The translations under genes were made by a program, and so were the position numbers. Shown here one piece after another: positions 34,333 through 47,203 of a stretch of 64,000 nucleotides of DNA. Within the stretch, counting starts at the first letter, position 1. Each line of letters starts with the position of its first letter. The DNA is from Exophiala sp. HKRS030 (lineage: Eukaryota; Ascomycota; Eurotiomycetes; Chaetothyriales; Herpotrichiellaceae), in contig JAHWDD010000002.1 of assembly GCA_023897205.1 (NCBI GenBank), positions 6,262,001-6,326,000 of the forward strand, read 5' to 3'. A model generated the notes under the pieces. It was not told the origin of the DNA. It was given only the letters and a program-made list of their open reading frames with translations, and ran no database searches.

Positions 34333-35300
34333 CTTGCTTAATTCTTTTGCCCGCCGCTTTGCATCATCGACCATCATTCTATCCTCTTTTCATCCAGTCG
34401 TGACTTGTCAAAAACTTGTCATCGGGTTAATGCAGCACTCCGTACATACATTAGGTACGGATCAGCTAGGAATCCTAGGATCACTCAACCTACCTGTACC
34501 TACTTTTCCTCTACTCCCGACCTTGGTTTACATATTCCTGCAGACTACTAGTCGAGCAAGACAAATCATCTCAGCGTATCTTGTGCATCTTATTCAAATA
34601 CCGCTCCATCACAGCCCCAAACTCCTCAAGCTGCACAGTCGCCACTCTTAGGTGATTCTAGTCAGTAGTTAGCTATCGCATGACCATCCCACTCCCATTC
34701 CCATTGCCCAACACTGCCAACTTCTCTCCAGCTGCCTTCACAATGCCGACCCGTAGTAATGATTACCCATGCACCCATGCACCCATGCTGCCTTGGTAGA
34801 GACTTTGAATCCAGAACTTACCTGGATGGATGCCTCGGGAATCTCGTCTTTTCATCTCGTGGCCACTTCCTTCTTTGGCACTTATCCCTCACACCTTAGA
34901 AGAGCCATCACTACTTCTATCACTTTCTTTTTGCTCATTCTCTATTCTTCCTTCTACCCATACACCTCCTACATCTATGACTACCTCAAAATCTGGTTGA
35001 ACCTCATTTCTCTAAGGTCCATCTATCCAATCTTCTCCCCACCTTCGCCATCACGGTTCCACTGTCGTCCCCCACTCTACTCCAGGTTCTCAAGATCTAA
35101 GGATTGTCTCTGCTCCGTGACTATCAACCAGAACACAGATCCCTAGTCATTTGAGATAGAGCTTCTCTTGACTGCTTCCTCCTCCAGATTCCAAATTGTT
35201 CCTCTCAACCTTTTTACCTCACCCCTCAAAATCCAACCCAGCGACACTCCCCACCGGAGCCCTTCCCCATTTGACTCGGAGTCGATACCGATCCTAAACC

Positions 35301-36380
35301 ATGACCTCGCTCATTTTCGGCTCAATTTATCTGGGTCACAAAGGCTTTGTCGAGCATCGCCGCGAGAAACAGCGGCAAAAGAACTATCAAAGATGGGAAG
35401 GTCTGCGGGATGAATACGACGAGCAGCGACGAATAGGTCGAGAATCACGATCACTAGATATTCAGCGTACAGGCGCAGATTACACCCAGGATGTCCAAAT
35501 TCATGATCGCCCTATCCTCACTTTGCGCGATCAGCAAGAAGCAAACGATGCTCGAACTGGTTGGCGACCACAAGAGTCTTGGGATGATCCTCAACCCGAT
35601 AATAGACGTGCTAGCGTTGAAGTCACCGCTGGTTCCAACCTGCGCCCTATTCTCAAAACCAAGACCGGCTCAACTTGGGACGAGGCCTTGCCAAATCGTC
35701 TTCCCGTTACAAGACGAAACTGGGACGATTATCAACCTTCCAACTTGAGTGGCAATGTCAGTCGAAGTGCAAGTCTTCGAGTCAACAGTAGTCCTAATAC
35801 TCCAGTACGAGATCAAAGTGTCAGTAGGACTCCCTCGACTTCGGCTAAGAAGGCATCTCCCCTACAAGAGTCTTCCAGTCCATTCACTGCTCCGTCGCCC
35901 GCTAAACAAGACAACGTGGAGGTGATTGAAAATGAAATTCCCGGTGGTGCCATGGCCGCCTTGATCGAATCTTCACACGACCCAGCCCAATCGAATCACT
36001 CTGTACGCCCAAATCTACCCGTCTATCAATCATCTCAGCAAACTCTCTACTCGCAAGCATCGCAAACACCTTTCTCCCAGACCGCGCAGACCCCCTTTTC
36101 TCAGTCCTCTCAAACACCGTTCAGTCAACTGGCACAGACACCATTCTCGCAGTCGCAGCAAACACCATTTTCACAGCCTCAGCAGACACCGTTTTCACAA
36201 ATTCAACAAACGCCTTTTTCGCAGCCGCAACAACCACCATTCTCGCAATCACAACAGCCTCCATACTCCCAAGGTCACCAACCATCATTTGAAGGTTTCC
36301 GACAAAACCCATATGTTTCGCCTGCGCCTCCATCAAACCCTCACGACGGCAGCATGCATGAATGGTGGAATAGATCATGA
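35301..36380 (+). CDS. Unrecognised protein with nine QTPFSQ octapeptide repeats
   Basis: Single exon of 359 residues. The first about 50 residues look conserved and structured: MTSLIFGSIYLGHKGFVEHR followed by a strongly charged helix (EKQRQKNYQRWEGLRDEYDE). The middle is polar and probably disordered. Residues about 255-326 are nine perfect-length 8-residue repeats of the form QTPFSQxx, drifting to QPPYSQ at the end; the C-terminus reads SMHEWWNRS. No signal peptide; the N-terminal hydrophobic stretch is weak. I do not recognise the family. The start was chosen because the conserved-looking segment begins there and the upstream region is non-coding in composition. Confidence 0.75.
   Translation: MTSLIFGSIYLGHKGFVEHRREKQRQKNYQRWEGLRDEYDEQRRIGRESRSLDIQRTGADYTQDVQIHDRPILTLRDQQEANDARTGWRPQESWDDPQPDNRRASVEVTAGSNLRPILKTKTGSTWDEALPNRLPVTRRNWDDYQPSNLSGNVSRSASLRVNSSPNTPVRDQSVSRTPSTSAKKASPLQESSSPFTAPSPAKQDNVEVIENEIPGGAMAALIESSHDPAQSNHSVRPNLPVYQSSQQTLYSQASQTPFSQTAQTPFSQSSQTPFSQLAQTPFSQSQQTPFSQPQQTPFSQIQQTPFSQPQQPPFSQSQQPPYSQGHQPSFEGFRQNPYVSPAPPSNPHDGSMHEWWNRS
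36063..36278 (+). repeat. 24-base in-frame coding repeat, 9 units
   Basis: Nine consecutive 24-base units encode QTPFSQTA, QTPFSQSS, QTPFSQLA, QTPFSQSQ, QTPFSQPQ, QTPFSQIQ, QTPFSQPQ, QPPFSQSQ and QPPYSQGH. Third codon positions differ between units, so the peptide rather than the DNA is conserved. Confidence 0.9.
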
Positions 36381-36877
36381 TGACGATGCCATTCAATCAT
36401 AGTGGACCATATTTCCCACCGCCGAGGTTTTTCCGACCGGATGGATGCGGAAGTGATTGCCCACGAAGTTGCTAAAGGAGTTGAACAGAGTTCCAGATAA
36501 GCAAGCGAATTAGCCCCAAAAAATACTCGACGTTTATCCGCGGTATCGAAGCCAATTCGAACTGTCCTTGTCGAGTGCCTCGAGCAGCGGAGGTTAACTT
36601 AAGAGTTTTAGATTTGTCACACTGTCCGACGCGGTGATTTGATGAGTGGGTAGTGTGATCCAAGATGAGTTCGATCTACCTCAGCACGGGAAGCCTGATG
36701 CCAGGTTTGCTCTTGGCATTTCTTTTTGGGCGAGGCGCTTTCAAGTTTTTGATGTAGCAGATTTGGCATTTCTGATTTGTGTTTGAAATTTGGGTCACTA
36801 GAGCGTTGGTGTTTCAGAGGATATACAACCAGAGCCGACACAGCAAGCGATGGAGCGATGCAAGCGACGTGAACAAG

Positions 36878-36932
36878 AATCTAGACAGAATCTAGACAGA
36901 ATCTAGACAGAATCTAGACAGAATCTAGATAA
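36878..36932. repeat. 11-base tandem repeat, 5 copies
   Basis: GAATCTAGACA repeated four times perfectly and a fifth time as GAATCTAGATA. Confidence 0.92.
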
Positions 36933-37071
36933 AGAATCAATTCTGGGCAGGAAATGATATCGAAGAATCTACATTGCAATCATTTTCTTGCACTCTATTT
37001 CACACGGCTATGATTGCTATAACCTTTATTTACTTTATCAACCTAAAGACTTCGAGCCAGCGATGAAAGTG

Positions 37072-37098
37072 TATACATACATACATACATACATACAT
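37072..37098. repeat. TACA tetranucleotide microsatellite
   Basis: About six uninterrupted units of ATAC/TACA. Confidence 0.9.
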
Positions 37099-37255
37099 TC
37101 AGATTCAATGGTCCACGACACGATCTGACTGAAGAAATGACGTAGCGTGAATGGAAAATTGCCCAAAAAGCAAAAAGAGTCCAGCACCAGCGAGACATGT
37201 CGGATGGATACTCACGCTTCCCTAGATCGAAATGACGGAGTAAATGCTACTACCT

Positions 37256-37293
37256 TAGGTAGGTAGATAGGTAGCTAGATAGGTGGGTAGGTA
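37256..37293. repeat. TAGG/TAGA microsatellite, imperfect
   Basis: About nine imperfect tetranucleotide units (TAGGTAGGTAGATAGGTAGC and onward). Confidence 0.8.
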
Positions 37294-38025
37294 TGAGTAG
37301 CAAGCACCGACTCGAACGATTAATATTGTCTGTTTTAAAATAATAAATTAAATTCTAACTCCCCCGTGACTAACTGGGTACCTAGTTAGCTACGGATCTT
37401 CTCTCTGACTGACATATATACTAAAAGACTTGCAAAACTTGCGATATAGACGATGATATAGACGGTGTCTTGAATTCGACTACTACCTCTGCTAGGTGCT
37501 GGGTGTTGTCCTGAGTGTTGATGTTGACTGGTCTGCTGCTTTCTTCCTCTTCTTCGGCTCTGTCTTCTTCGTCGTGCTGTCACTACTCCATTGGGCAATG
37601 TATAGCAGGTTCTTCCTTGGTTCAACTCATGACGACTTATGCTGGGAATACAGGTAAACAGAAATCAATCAAGTGTCAAGATTCGTCAATTCTCCCATGT
37701 CATAATACGGAATCCACATTTGGCTTCCTCTCTCCTTTCCATGCACCACCTGGCCAAATCCAGGTACATCCGAAGGCGTCCATTTCTTTGTACACAACTT
37801 CTACCACCAATAGTGGTATTGATGCCGTTGCCAACGCCAGAGACTACGCCGTATCCATGTGAGGCTTCTATGTAGACTTTCTGATTAATTTCTTTAGCCA
37901 AAAGTTGCTTCTGGAGCACTTCCAAAGCATCCCTGTACCCTGTCACAACAGCAAGTAAATAGAATGTTGACCAACAAGAGCAACACGACTTTTTCTGCAA
38001 GAGAAATCTGAATTGCGATGCTTTT

Positions 38026-39464
<1,439 letters not shown>

Positions 39465-41095
39465 GGTTGATGTTATGTGAAGGTTGTGTGAAAGGAATTG
39501 TACAACGGATCGAAGAAAAGGACGCGGGCAGAAGGCACAGGGTCGATAATGTAAGACAACTGCGAATGGCCTCGCTAGGAGGGCGTGGGGATTGTCGTGA
39601 CCAGCTCAGCAGGACGGCGATAGGGACAAGAAGAAGCAGAGGGAGAAGAAGGACAAGAGGATGGTGCGGATGTGAGTTCAGGTTGCAGGTTGGATTGCTG
39701 ATGGCGAGGAAGGTGCAGCTGACTCAAACTTCTGCGTCTGCAACTTCCAATGTCGCGGGGAATTCGAGGTCAGAGTCGGGGCAGGCAGGTGCGCCGTGAA
39801 GAAGAGGAAGGCGCGACTGTGGGAAGGCGGCGAGCAGCAGCGCAAAGATGGTTGACAAGTGGTAGGGGAGGTCGACGATGGTGTTTGTCGATATAGGTAA
39901 ATGGTCAAGTGGTGGTAATCAAGGCTGTCGTTGGTTGGTGATTGAGCAGTAGTCGCAGTCTGTGGGTTTGGTGGATGTGGTCAAGACTGAGTTTTGGAGT
40001 CTTTGGGTGACAGGAACATGAGGATGGGCATAGGAGTTGGAGTTTGCCGTCGCATTGATTTGAAACTTTTTTGGCGTACGGCGTACGTAGCACTTGGTAC
40101 GTAAGTATTTTGCTTGGACGATGCTGATAGTGGCCGCTGGGAAGTCGGGACAAAGGGACCACAGGGACTTCTTCAGGGTTCATGGGCGGACAGTCCGGCA
40201 CCTGACTAACTTGCATAGGGTAACCAGGTACCTAGGTGTCACGGGCAGGTGCTGGGTAGGGTCGCTGGGCAATCTGCGTAGTAAATTTGTTCGTCGCCAT
40301 AGGGCCTCGATAAGGGGCACATAGGGCTGACCGGGCCTCCTTAGCCCTCGTTAGTTTGGTCAGTTAGTCAAGTGCTTAGGTATCTCCTCCGTAGATTAGG
40401 TAGGGCCTTTGGGTACTATAGGTACAGAGCAGGTACTCGGCATATTGGCCGTAGGCTGTATTGTACTGTCCTCTGGAGGGTCAAGACAACTGCCAAGACC
40501 AGTACCCAATCATCCTCATCGATCCGTCGTAGTCCCAACCGTTTTGGTCCCAAGCTTTTTGCCCAGGCGCACCAGCTCAACTTTGCTGCTTCGTCTGCTC
40601 CCATCCGAGATTGTGTCCCCTTATCCTGCCAAAAGGGTCCCATAACTCTAACTCACATGATCAACTCAAGTACTACTCCGTCCTCTGTACGTAGAGAACC
40701 AACACACTACCATCTTCGACAAAGCAATCCTCAATGAGGGCACTCTTCGCCAATTCTCCTCTCTATTCTCTATAAAGTACATTTTCATCGTCACACTCAC
40801 TGGAAAGAATCAAAAAGGCACCCAAGTTTGCCTTTCCTGGTGGACACTCACACCACACCTCGCAGTCGTTGTATTTGACCCTGTTCAGTCCTTTTTACAC
40901 CCAAAATCCCGAAATAGTCTGATCCTCGTCGCCGGTATTTCGACGGCATGGTCAATATTGATACATGTTCCCTTTCTCTGGTGATTTGTGTTGTACAGTT
41001 CGTTCAATCCAACCATATTCAATCCAATCCGTCTTCATCCTCTCATTACTGGTAATTTCCAACCTTCATGTCGTGTGTATAGCTTCCTCCACGCA
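39465..41095. other. Intergenic region, 1.6 kb
   Basis: Promoter side of ANP1, terminator side of the next gene. It has clusters of GGTACCTAGG-like words (about 40225-40245 and 40375-40440) but no credible coding sequence. Confidence 0.5.
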
Positions 41096-42400
41096 TCATT
41101 GGTGGTTGCAAAAACTCGGAGCTTGGAGCCGGGAAGGAGGGAGACTTTGTATTGTTGACCGCGATGTATGTGAATGGTGGACACTTTTGTACCGTTTTCG
41201 CGAGCCTGACGAACTGTCGCTGTCGCTTTCCACGTTTCTGTCTCGCCAGCTGTACACTTTTTCGTCATCAACATCTCGCTGTCCCCGCTTCGTACCATGA
41301 CGCGCTACACCTTGATCTCTTGGAAGAGCTCCAGTATCTCCACCATGTAACTGGATTTGCCTGCCTCTCGGTATCGAGGTTTGTTGTCGAAGGAAATATT
41401 CCAGCAGTAATCGGACAACTGCTTCAGCCTTCTTACGACCATTGTGCTCCGATTGCACCACTCTGGCACCCAGTTCCAGAGACAAGATCGCCATGCACAG
41501 CTGTTCGTACTTACCCGGACCTTTGGCTCTATGAGTATTAGTATCCTTCATCCTGTCGGCATGCTCAATCCCACATACAACCACAACATCGGGCGAGCGC
41601 AGATCAGCCTCCATCTGAAGTTCGCGGTGATGTGTTCGTCGTTCTTGTTCCTTTTCCGCATGTGTCTTCTCTCGCTTCATCCCCAAGTCGCCGCCCACCT
41701 CAGAGACCAGGCTCTTGTCTCCATCTGAACCTCGCGGTAGCCCTCGGCTGATATCTTTTGATTGAGTCTTGACGTCGTTGGCTTTTCGTGGTATCGTTAC
41801 TCGTTCACCATATGTCGCACGTGTCGCATCTCGTGTATAGTATGTGTCCACTAACTCGTCCATGTTCTTCCCACGGATCCACGGCTCCAGCTCAGCGCTA
41901 AAGCTGTTGTCCTCACTGAGTGGCCGATACCACCCTTGGTTGTGCGCGGGTTTGACCCTGTCGTCCAAAATTTCTAGGATACATTGTCGGACAGCGTTCC
42001 AGTCTGGTTCCACTTGCTCCAAGAGATCCTGAAGCACTGGCAAACCATCAAATTCCCCTAGAGTTGGACATGAATATGCTGAAGGTGGTGCGGTATTCGT
42101 ATAACCGATCGACGTTGATCGTTCCAATGACGAAGAGCTACTTATGACAGAAACATCGCTGGATTCATCGGGCAAATCCTTCTCTCGCCAGGTCGTCATC
42201 CGCTGAGATGTGACATGGCCTGCCCCTTGGTTGTGGCCATCTATCGGCATCAAAGAGCCTGGTATATGCCCAGGACAACGTGCTCGTGCCGCTTCTCTTT
42301 CGTACAGGAAATTGGGTTTCCTCGGGACATCCCTCAGAATGTCAGAGATGGGAGGAAGTATCCTGCTCTCGAAACCAATATGTGTTTCAGCTGTCATCAT
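41096..42400 (-). CDS. Unrecognised 434-residue protein
   Basis: Single uninterrupted frame. The N-terminus (GFESRILPPISDILRDVPRK) contains a short motif also seen at the start of some regulators; a serine run follows (about residue 88). The helical, charged segment at about residues 240-340 ends in KYEQLCMAILSLELGARVVQ and a lysine/arginine-rich helix (NGRKKAEAVVRLLLEYFL). The tail is basic and serine-rich (SDSDSSSGSRKRYKSVHHSH) and could act as a nuclear signal. I do not recognise the family; nuclear location is only suggested by composition. The length of the open frame in a GC-balanced region and the ATG-ATG start support it. Confidence 0.6.
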   Translation of the reverse strand: MMTAETHIGFESRILPPISDILRDVPRKPNFLYEREAARARCPGHIPGSLMPIDGHNQGAGHVTSQRMTTWREKDLPDESSDVSVISSSSSLERSTSIGYTNTAPPSAYSCPTLGEFDGLPVLQDLLEQVEPDWNAVRQCILEILDDRVKPAHNQGWYRPLSEDNSFSAELEPWIRGKNMDELVDTYYTRDATRATYGERVTIPRKANDVKTQSKDISRGLPRGSDGDKSLVSEVGGDLGMKREKTHAEKEQERRTHHRELQMEADLRSPDVVVVCGIEHADRMKDTNTHRAKGPGKYEQLCMAILSLELGARVVQSEHNGRKKAEAVVRLLLEYFLRQQTSIPRGRQIQLHGGDTGALPRDQGVARHGTKRGQRDVDDEKVYSWRDRNVESDSDSSSGSRKRYKSVHHSHTSRSTIQSLPPSRLQAPSFCNHQ

Positions 42401-44415
42401 GATTCCCGCTTATTATATGGCAATTCGTGTGACCGATATGTTGTAAAAGATGAAAGGATGAGTATCACCAGTCCAGATAGTAGATGGTCGTAAATGGATG
42501 CTCTCCTTTGAAGATGCTGTCAATTCCAGCTTGTCTCAATCGGGAATCCTGATGACACAGATTGTGAACAACGAGCTGTAGGTTGACCCAAGTGTCACAA
42601 GTGTGAGCTGAAGTGTACAAAAACAGATTAGATGCTAGAAGACAATATAACCACCTGCAAAGAAAAGGGAAGACATTTTCGAGGAAGAGCTGTGAGAAGA
42701 TGGACGGAGCGTATGATATGAAGTCAGTTTTCTTTCTCAAGAGTCTCCTCGTCCACAACAACGCGGTCATGTTAGAGGCGTACATTGACGAGCACCACTC
42801 CACTCTGATGCCACACATTGAGATTTGATAGTCGGGCTTTGCAGAAAGCAGGCTTGCCTTCCTTCCAGATCTAGTCGAGTGTGTCGAAGACACGAACTGT
42901 CATATGAACAAAACCCGAATCCCGAACGGAACCTGATCCCAGCTCGCGGGAAGCGAGGATGCCGCAAGATCTGAGATGATCGAATCGTGACAAGAACCAC
43001 AGCTACTCGTCGTTTGATTGGATGATCTTCGCCCATCAGAACAACCTGGGGATGGGGTTACCTGGGTAGACAAGTGACAGAGATCGCATCTTTAGGATAT
43101 CGAAGAACCAATCCGGACCTACGATGAGGTTGACTGTCCCAATAAGTCAGCACTCGACGGCAGACGGTTATCAGCCTTGACCAAAGTGGTCAAGTTGGTC
43201 AGTGACCCCTCTCAGAGCTGCACGTCACTGGACGCGAGGATTACTCCTGATTCTGACTTGGACTCTGTCGACCCAGGACGCCACAACCTGCCACTAGTTA
43301 GACATCGCAAAGCATGGGCAAGGGTGGCATTGGGTCCGCACTAGCACTGCAACAGCAGAAACGACTTGGAGCTCGTCTCTTGATCATGTAGCCGTGTAGG
43401 GCTATCTTATGCCGTTGAATTATAGAGCAAGATGAGATCCACCCACGAACAGATGCAAAGTTTTGGGCTTTGACATTTGAGACGGCAGAACCTGGCGACG
43501 ACAGCGTCGTTACATGAGGATCACGGATAGAGGCACCAGAACCCTCGTCGAGATGCAGCACCGTCAGAAATATCTTGGATTGAAGAGCGTAGGTAGGCGC
43601 TCCTGCTAACAGTTTGGCAGGCAGTCTGGTAGCACCACAGGCGCAGGAACTGAGATGTCAAGCCACGATAAACCTTCTTCGCTTTCAAGGTTGATTGTAA
43701 GGTTGACATTTTTTGATGTCGACCGACATACACCAAGTCGGTCCAAGTCAGTCCAAGGTCTTTCACTGTCTTTGACAATCTTTTTGACTCACACAAAGGC
43801 CTGAAGGTGCCAAGAAATCTGAGCTCACATTTGATGTGACTGAGACAGAATCAATGGCCAGGGGCAAAGGCAAACCCTCGTAAAATGTGCAGGGACGGCG
43901 GGCGCGGCGAGCAAACGAGCCCATTGTTGCAAGGATCAAAGACTGTGCACGATCCAACAAATTGTGGACTTCAGAATAGGCGTTGGTGTAGGCTGCAACC
44001 TTCAAGCTCCCCCGTATTCGCCATCCCGACTCAAGGTTGCCTTTGCCGATCTGTCATAGTTCACTTAGACGCTCGACAAACGCCTCGTTACACAACAACG
44101 ACTCACCGAGGATCCATGGCTCGTCAATACCAGAGCCAGTTGCGAGGTAGTCTTGATTACATCGATAACAACAACTATCCTGGACGAAATAAAACATTAT
44201 GACCAGTGGGTATATACGTCAGAATATCAACGAGAAATCACCAAAAATCCTCTTCCGTCGTCACTATCTGACACCCCGAACGTCTCCCGCAATCACGTCG
44301 TCACCCCAAGTCTCAGGTCGTAATTAATTATGTCAAATCGACCCGACAGTATGGTACGTCGCATCACGTCCACCGTATCGAGGCGCCATGGCCGATTGAT
44401 TTCATGCAGGTATTC
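42401..44415. other. Intergenic region, 2 kb
   Basis: No supported gene. Minus-strand frames of 142 codons (42465-42893) and about 90 codons (42767-43036, 43521-43796) have hydrophobic or random composition and no motif. Given the frameshifts seen elsewhere, a broken gene here cannot be excluded. Confidence 0.45.
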
Positions 44416-47203
44416 CTAATCTTCCCCCTGTCCCTCTAGCAACTGTCTTGATTCGTCCAGTCGTCTCCTCATGACCTTGACGGCCCGAACTTCTTGCTTC
44501 CGCTCTGACTTCAGTATCTGATTGCAGACCCCGCCAACTGCTCGCAATAAATCCAGAACGAGATCTTTGTCGATTTCTGAAAACCGTACAGATCCTTGCA
44601 TCTCGCCAATCTGAAAATCCGGGTCCGCAAGTTTGATCAGGCTCTCCATCAAGATCTCGGTGTTGGCAGGATGTTCGACATGCGTCCCGTTTGTTGGCAC
44701 CTGCTGCGAGGTACCAGGTCTGTTTGTCGACGAGTAACTCGCCTGTGGTGAATGCACAGGGGGCGTCGGAAGACCATTGGCAACCACCGAACGTGTTGGT
44801 AGCATCTTCTGCGGCGAGCTGAGTCGGCCATTCTGGGTGCTTTCACCCATTTCAGCTGTGGGCCAAGTGGACATGACCTTCTCCCGTCTCGGACTAACCG
44901 GAGGCTGAGGGAAGCCAGGGCCTGTGCCATTGCCCCATTGCAGAATCTCGTTTGGGACACCATCATCGCTGTCCTCGACGCCTGCTCCACCCTCTGTGGC
45001 CGTGGCGAATGTCGCCGCCGTCGACACCGAATCCATACTATTACTTCGAAGGGCCTTCATCCATGGCTTTGGTGGTGCTGCAAGTTGGAGTGCTGCACCT
45101 TGAACTGGAACAGGCTGTGGGAACGACTCCTGAACAGGAGTCGCAATCTGCGCATCTGCCTCTTCTGACATGTCTTGATCGGCATCTTCCTCGCCTTCGT
45201 CCGAGGGTGTGTTTTGATACATCCGCGTGGTGATCACGCTGCTGCCATCGCTTTCACTCGGAGTAAGACTTCTCGTCCCTGTTCCAGTATAGTTGCCCAT
45301 GGCGCTGTGGAGAAACATGTTTTCATAATCAAATGCATCCAATCTATCTTCGTGTCGTTCCGCCGCGCTATCATGTAATAGATGATCTGGCACCTCTGGG
45401 ACTTCTGGTTCGATCTCTTGCAGGCTTTCCTGAAGCACCTCATTAAGGTATATCTGCTCCTCCTCAGAAGCAGCAATGCCGTCCTCATCACCCAGCTCCT
45501 GAGCAGCATCCTCGTAGTGAGACTCTAACATGACAGACTGAGACTCATCACGCGTCAGGGCAGGCATTGGGATAGATTTAACGAAGCTAGGAGTGTTTTT
45601 GTCGGTTCTGGCGTCGCTCAAGAGTCGCGACTCGTTCGTGGTAGGTTGTTCAACATTCAGGTATGTCTGTGCCTGTGGAGTGAAAGGTGGAGCGCTCGGT
45701 TCAAATTCACTTCTTTGATGTCGCGAGGGACTCCATCCCATACCTGCATTCGCATTCAACGGACTGCCTGCTTCCTTGTACTCGGGAGAACTTGTATACC
45801 ATTGTTCAGGGGTCTGAGCACTGGTGAAAGGGCTCGGTGTTCTGATGCTCTGTACACTTCGTCTTCGCATGCTGTCAGCTTGTGCCTTGTCCTTGAGATC
45901 ACTGATTCTTGCTCGAAGGCCTGTCATCTGTTCTCGAATCTCCTTGGTGGAGCGATTAGACATGACTGACGACGAACGTGCGACTGCTGTGGTAGGACTG
46001 CTGGTGACTATGGAGACATTCTCTCTCGAAACTGCTGCAAAGGTGTTGATGCCTAGACCACGTGGAGGTAGTTGCTCGGGCGAGGTCTTGGTGGTGCTTG
46101 GAGTGTCTTGACTGGGCTCGGTTTCTTTCAGTAACCTGAGGGGAGAATTGAAACTCCGGCCGCTGCTGCTCGGAGAATATCCGACCATACGGGTCACGGG
46201 AGAAGGATGTTGCTGGTGCGGCTGTGGAGAGTCTTGCCGTTGACCATATTCCAGTGCGCTGACTGACCTTTCTGGGATTATGGAAAGACGCTTCAATCCC
46301 GTGGTGGGAGTTGTGTCACTGCCGGCTCTCGAGTGATTGACGGTGTTGGTGCGAACCACGGGATATAAGGAGCGAGATTTTCGATTACTAGCACCAGCTA
46401 GTGATATGGAGCGATACAGACCGCCTGCTGGTTGGTGATAGTCGTGCATGTTGGGGAGGATTTAGGAGACATGAGGATGCTGTGCCGTGCTTTGGTCAGA
46501 TTGTCCTCCATGCTGGTAAGTCTTTCTCTCGCATGCTCGAGAATTCTCTCTGCGCGTTCGTTCAGGAGAGCCATCTCATCCTCGGCGGTGGCGGCGGTTG
46601 TGCTGTTTCGTTTACTGGCATTATCATCGTTATCCTCCTCTTCGGCTTTTGCAACATCGGCGGCCAGTCTCCCATTCATCATTCTCGAGGTATCAAAATC
46701 CTCCCAATCCTCGAGGTCGGAGCCATTGCTTGAGGCAGATAAGGTACTCAAGCGCTTTGTCTGGATGGGGGTCCGACTGCCTGGGGTGGGAGAGACAGGT
46801 TCGGAAGCGGTGTCGGGATCGTTGTAGTTAGACATGCTCTTTCTGGAGACGGGAGTTTCTTCCTCGCCAATATCGCTCAAGGGCGCACCGTGTTCGTAGG
46901 TATTGAAATCAGTATTGATCGGGGCACGGAGCGCAGGGGCATGCGAAGAGTTGTGGCAATTCCGAATTCCACAGGAGGTTCTGGTTCGCCTTGGGCAGAA
47001 CTGAGAGACACTGCCGAGTCAGGCCGCGGCGGTGTCGATGTATCTCGAAAAGTCGGAGAGGATGCAAGAGGTCTCGGACTGGGGTTGATAAATGGATTAT
47101 AGGGTAGAATCATGTCAGGATTGGTCAATGTTGGCGAGGGCGGATTTTCATAAGGAGGAGGGATCGAGTGGGGATAGGCGTTGGTGGTGCTCGTCATTGC
47201 CAT
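44416..47203 (-). CDS. Large, mostly disordered protein of unknown function, two apparent 1-base frameshifts
   Basis: Three consecutive minus-strand frames form one protein of 929 residues if the CCCC runs at 46924-46921 and 46455-46452 are each one base longer. Frame 1 (from 47203) is proline-rich (SIPPPYENPPSPTLTN); after the first repair it reads RSVPPINTDFNTYEHGAPLS, then GEEETPVSRKSMSNYND and a coiled-coil-like stretch (LNERAERILEHARERLTSME). After the second repair it continues KSSPNMHDYHQPAGGLYRSI. A second possible coiled coil is IREQMTGLRARISDLKDKAQ. The long Ser/Pro-rich region has acidic patches; the C-terminus is folded-looking (LADPDFQIGEMQGSVRFSEI to RRLDESRQLLEGQ). I do not recognise a named family; composition suggests a regulatory or scaffold protein. 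Confidence 0.72.

Larger units (their letters stand above)
33592..35300. other. Divergent intergenic region, 1.7 kb
   Basis: Contains promoters of the small membrane protein (minus) and of the repeat protein (plus). It holds two AGGTAG/CTTAGGTG-type repeat tracts (listed), one exact TACGGAGTA at 33874-33882 and a close relative ACTCCGTAC at 34437-34445. Upstream of 35300 the sequence is long-run pyrimidine-rich, as is usual for a fungal 5' leader. Confidence 0.55.
36381..38025. other. Convergent intergenic region, 1.6 kb, with three simple repeats
   Basis: Lies between the 3' ends of the repeat protein and ANP1. Besides the tandem repeats listed separately I see no gene; a 79-codon minus-strand frame at 37386-37625 has a hydrophobic tail but no other support. 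Confidence 0.5.

Noticed and set aside
36878..37293. CRISPR-like array
   Set aside because: The repeats are 4-11 bases with no unique spacers; they are plain microsatellites in a eukaryotic genome.
37386..37625. Small tail-anchored protein on the minus strand
   Set aside because: It has a C-terminal hydrophobic stretch, but the arginine-rich start looks like reverse-complemented low-complexity DNA and there is no other support.
42465..42893. 142-codon minus-strand frame near the unrecognised 434-residue gene
   Set aside because: Hydrophobic but without a signal peptide pattern, motif or splice support.
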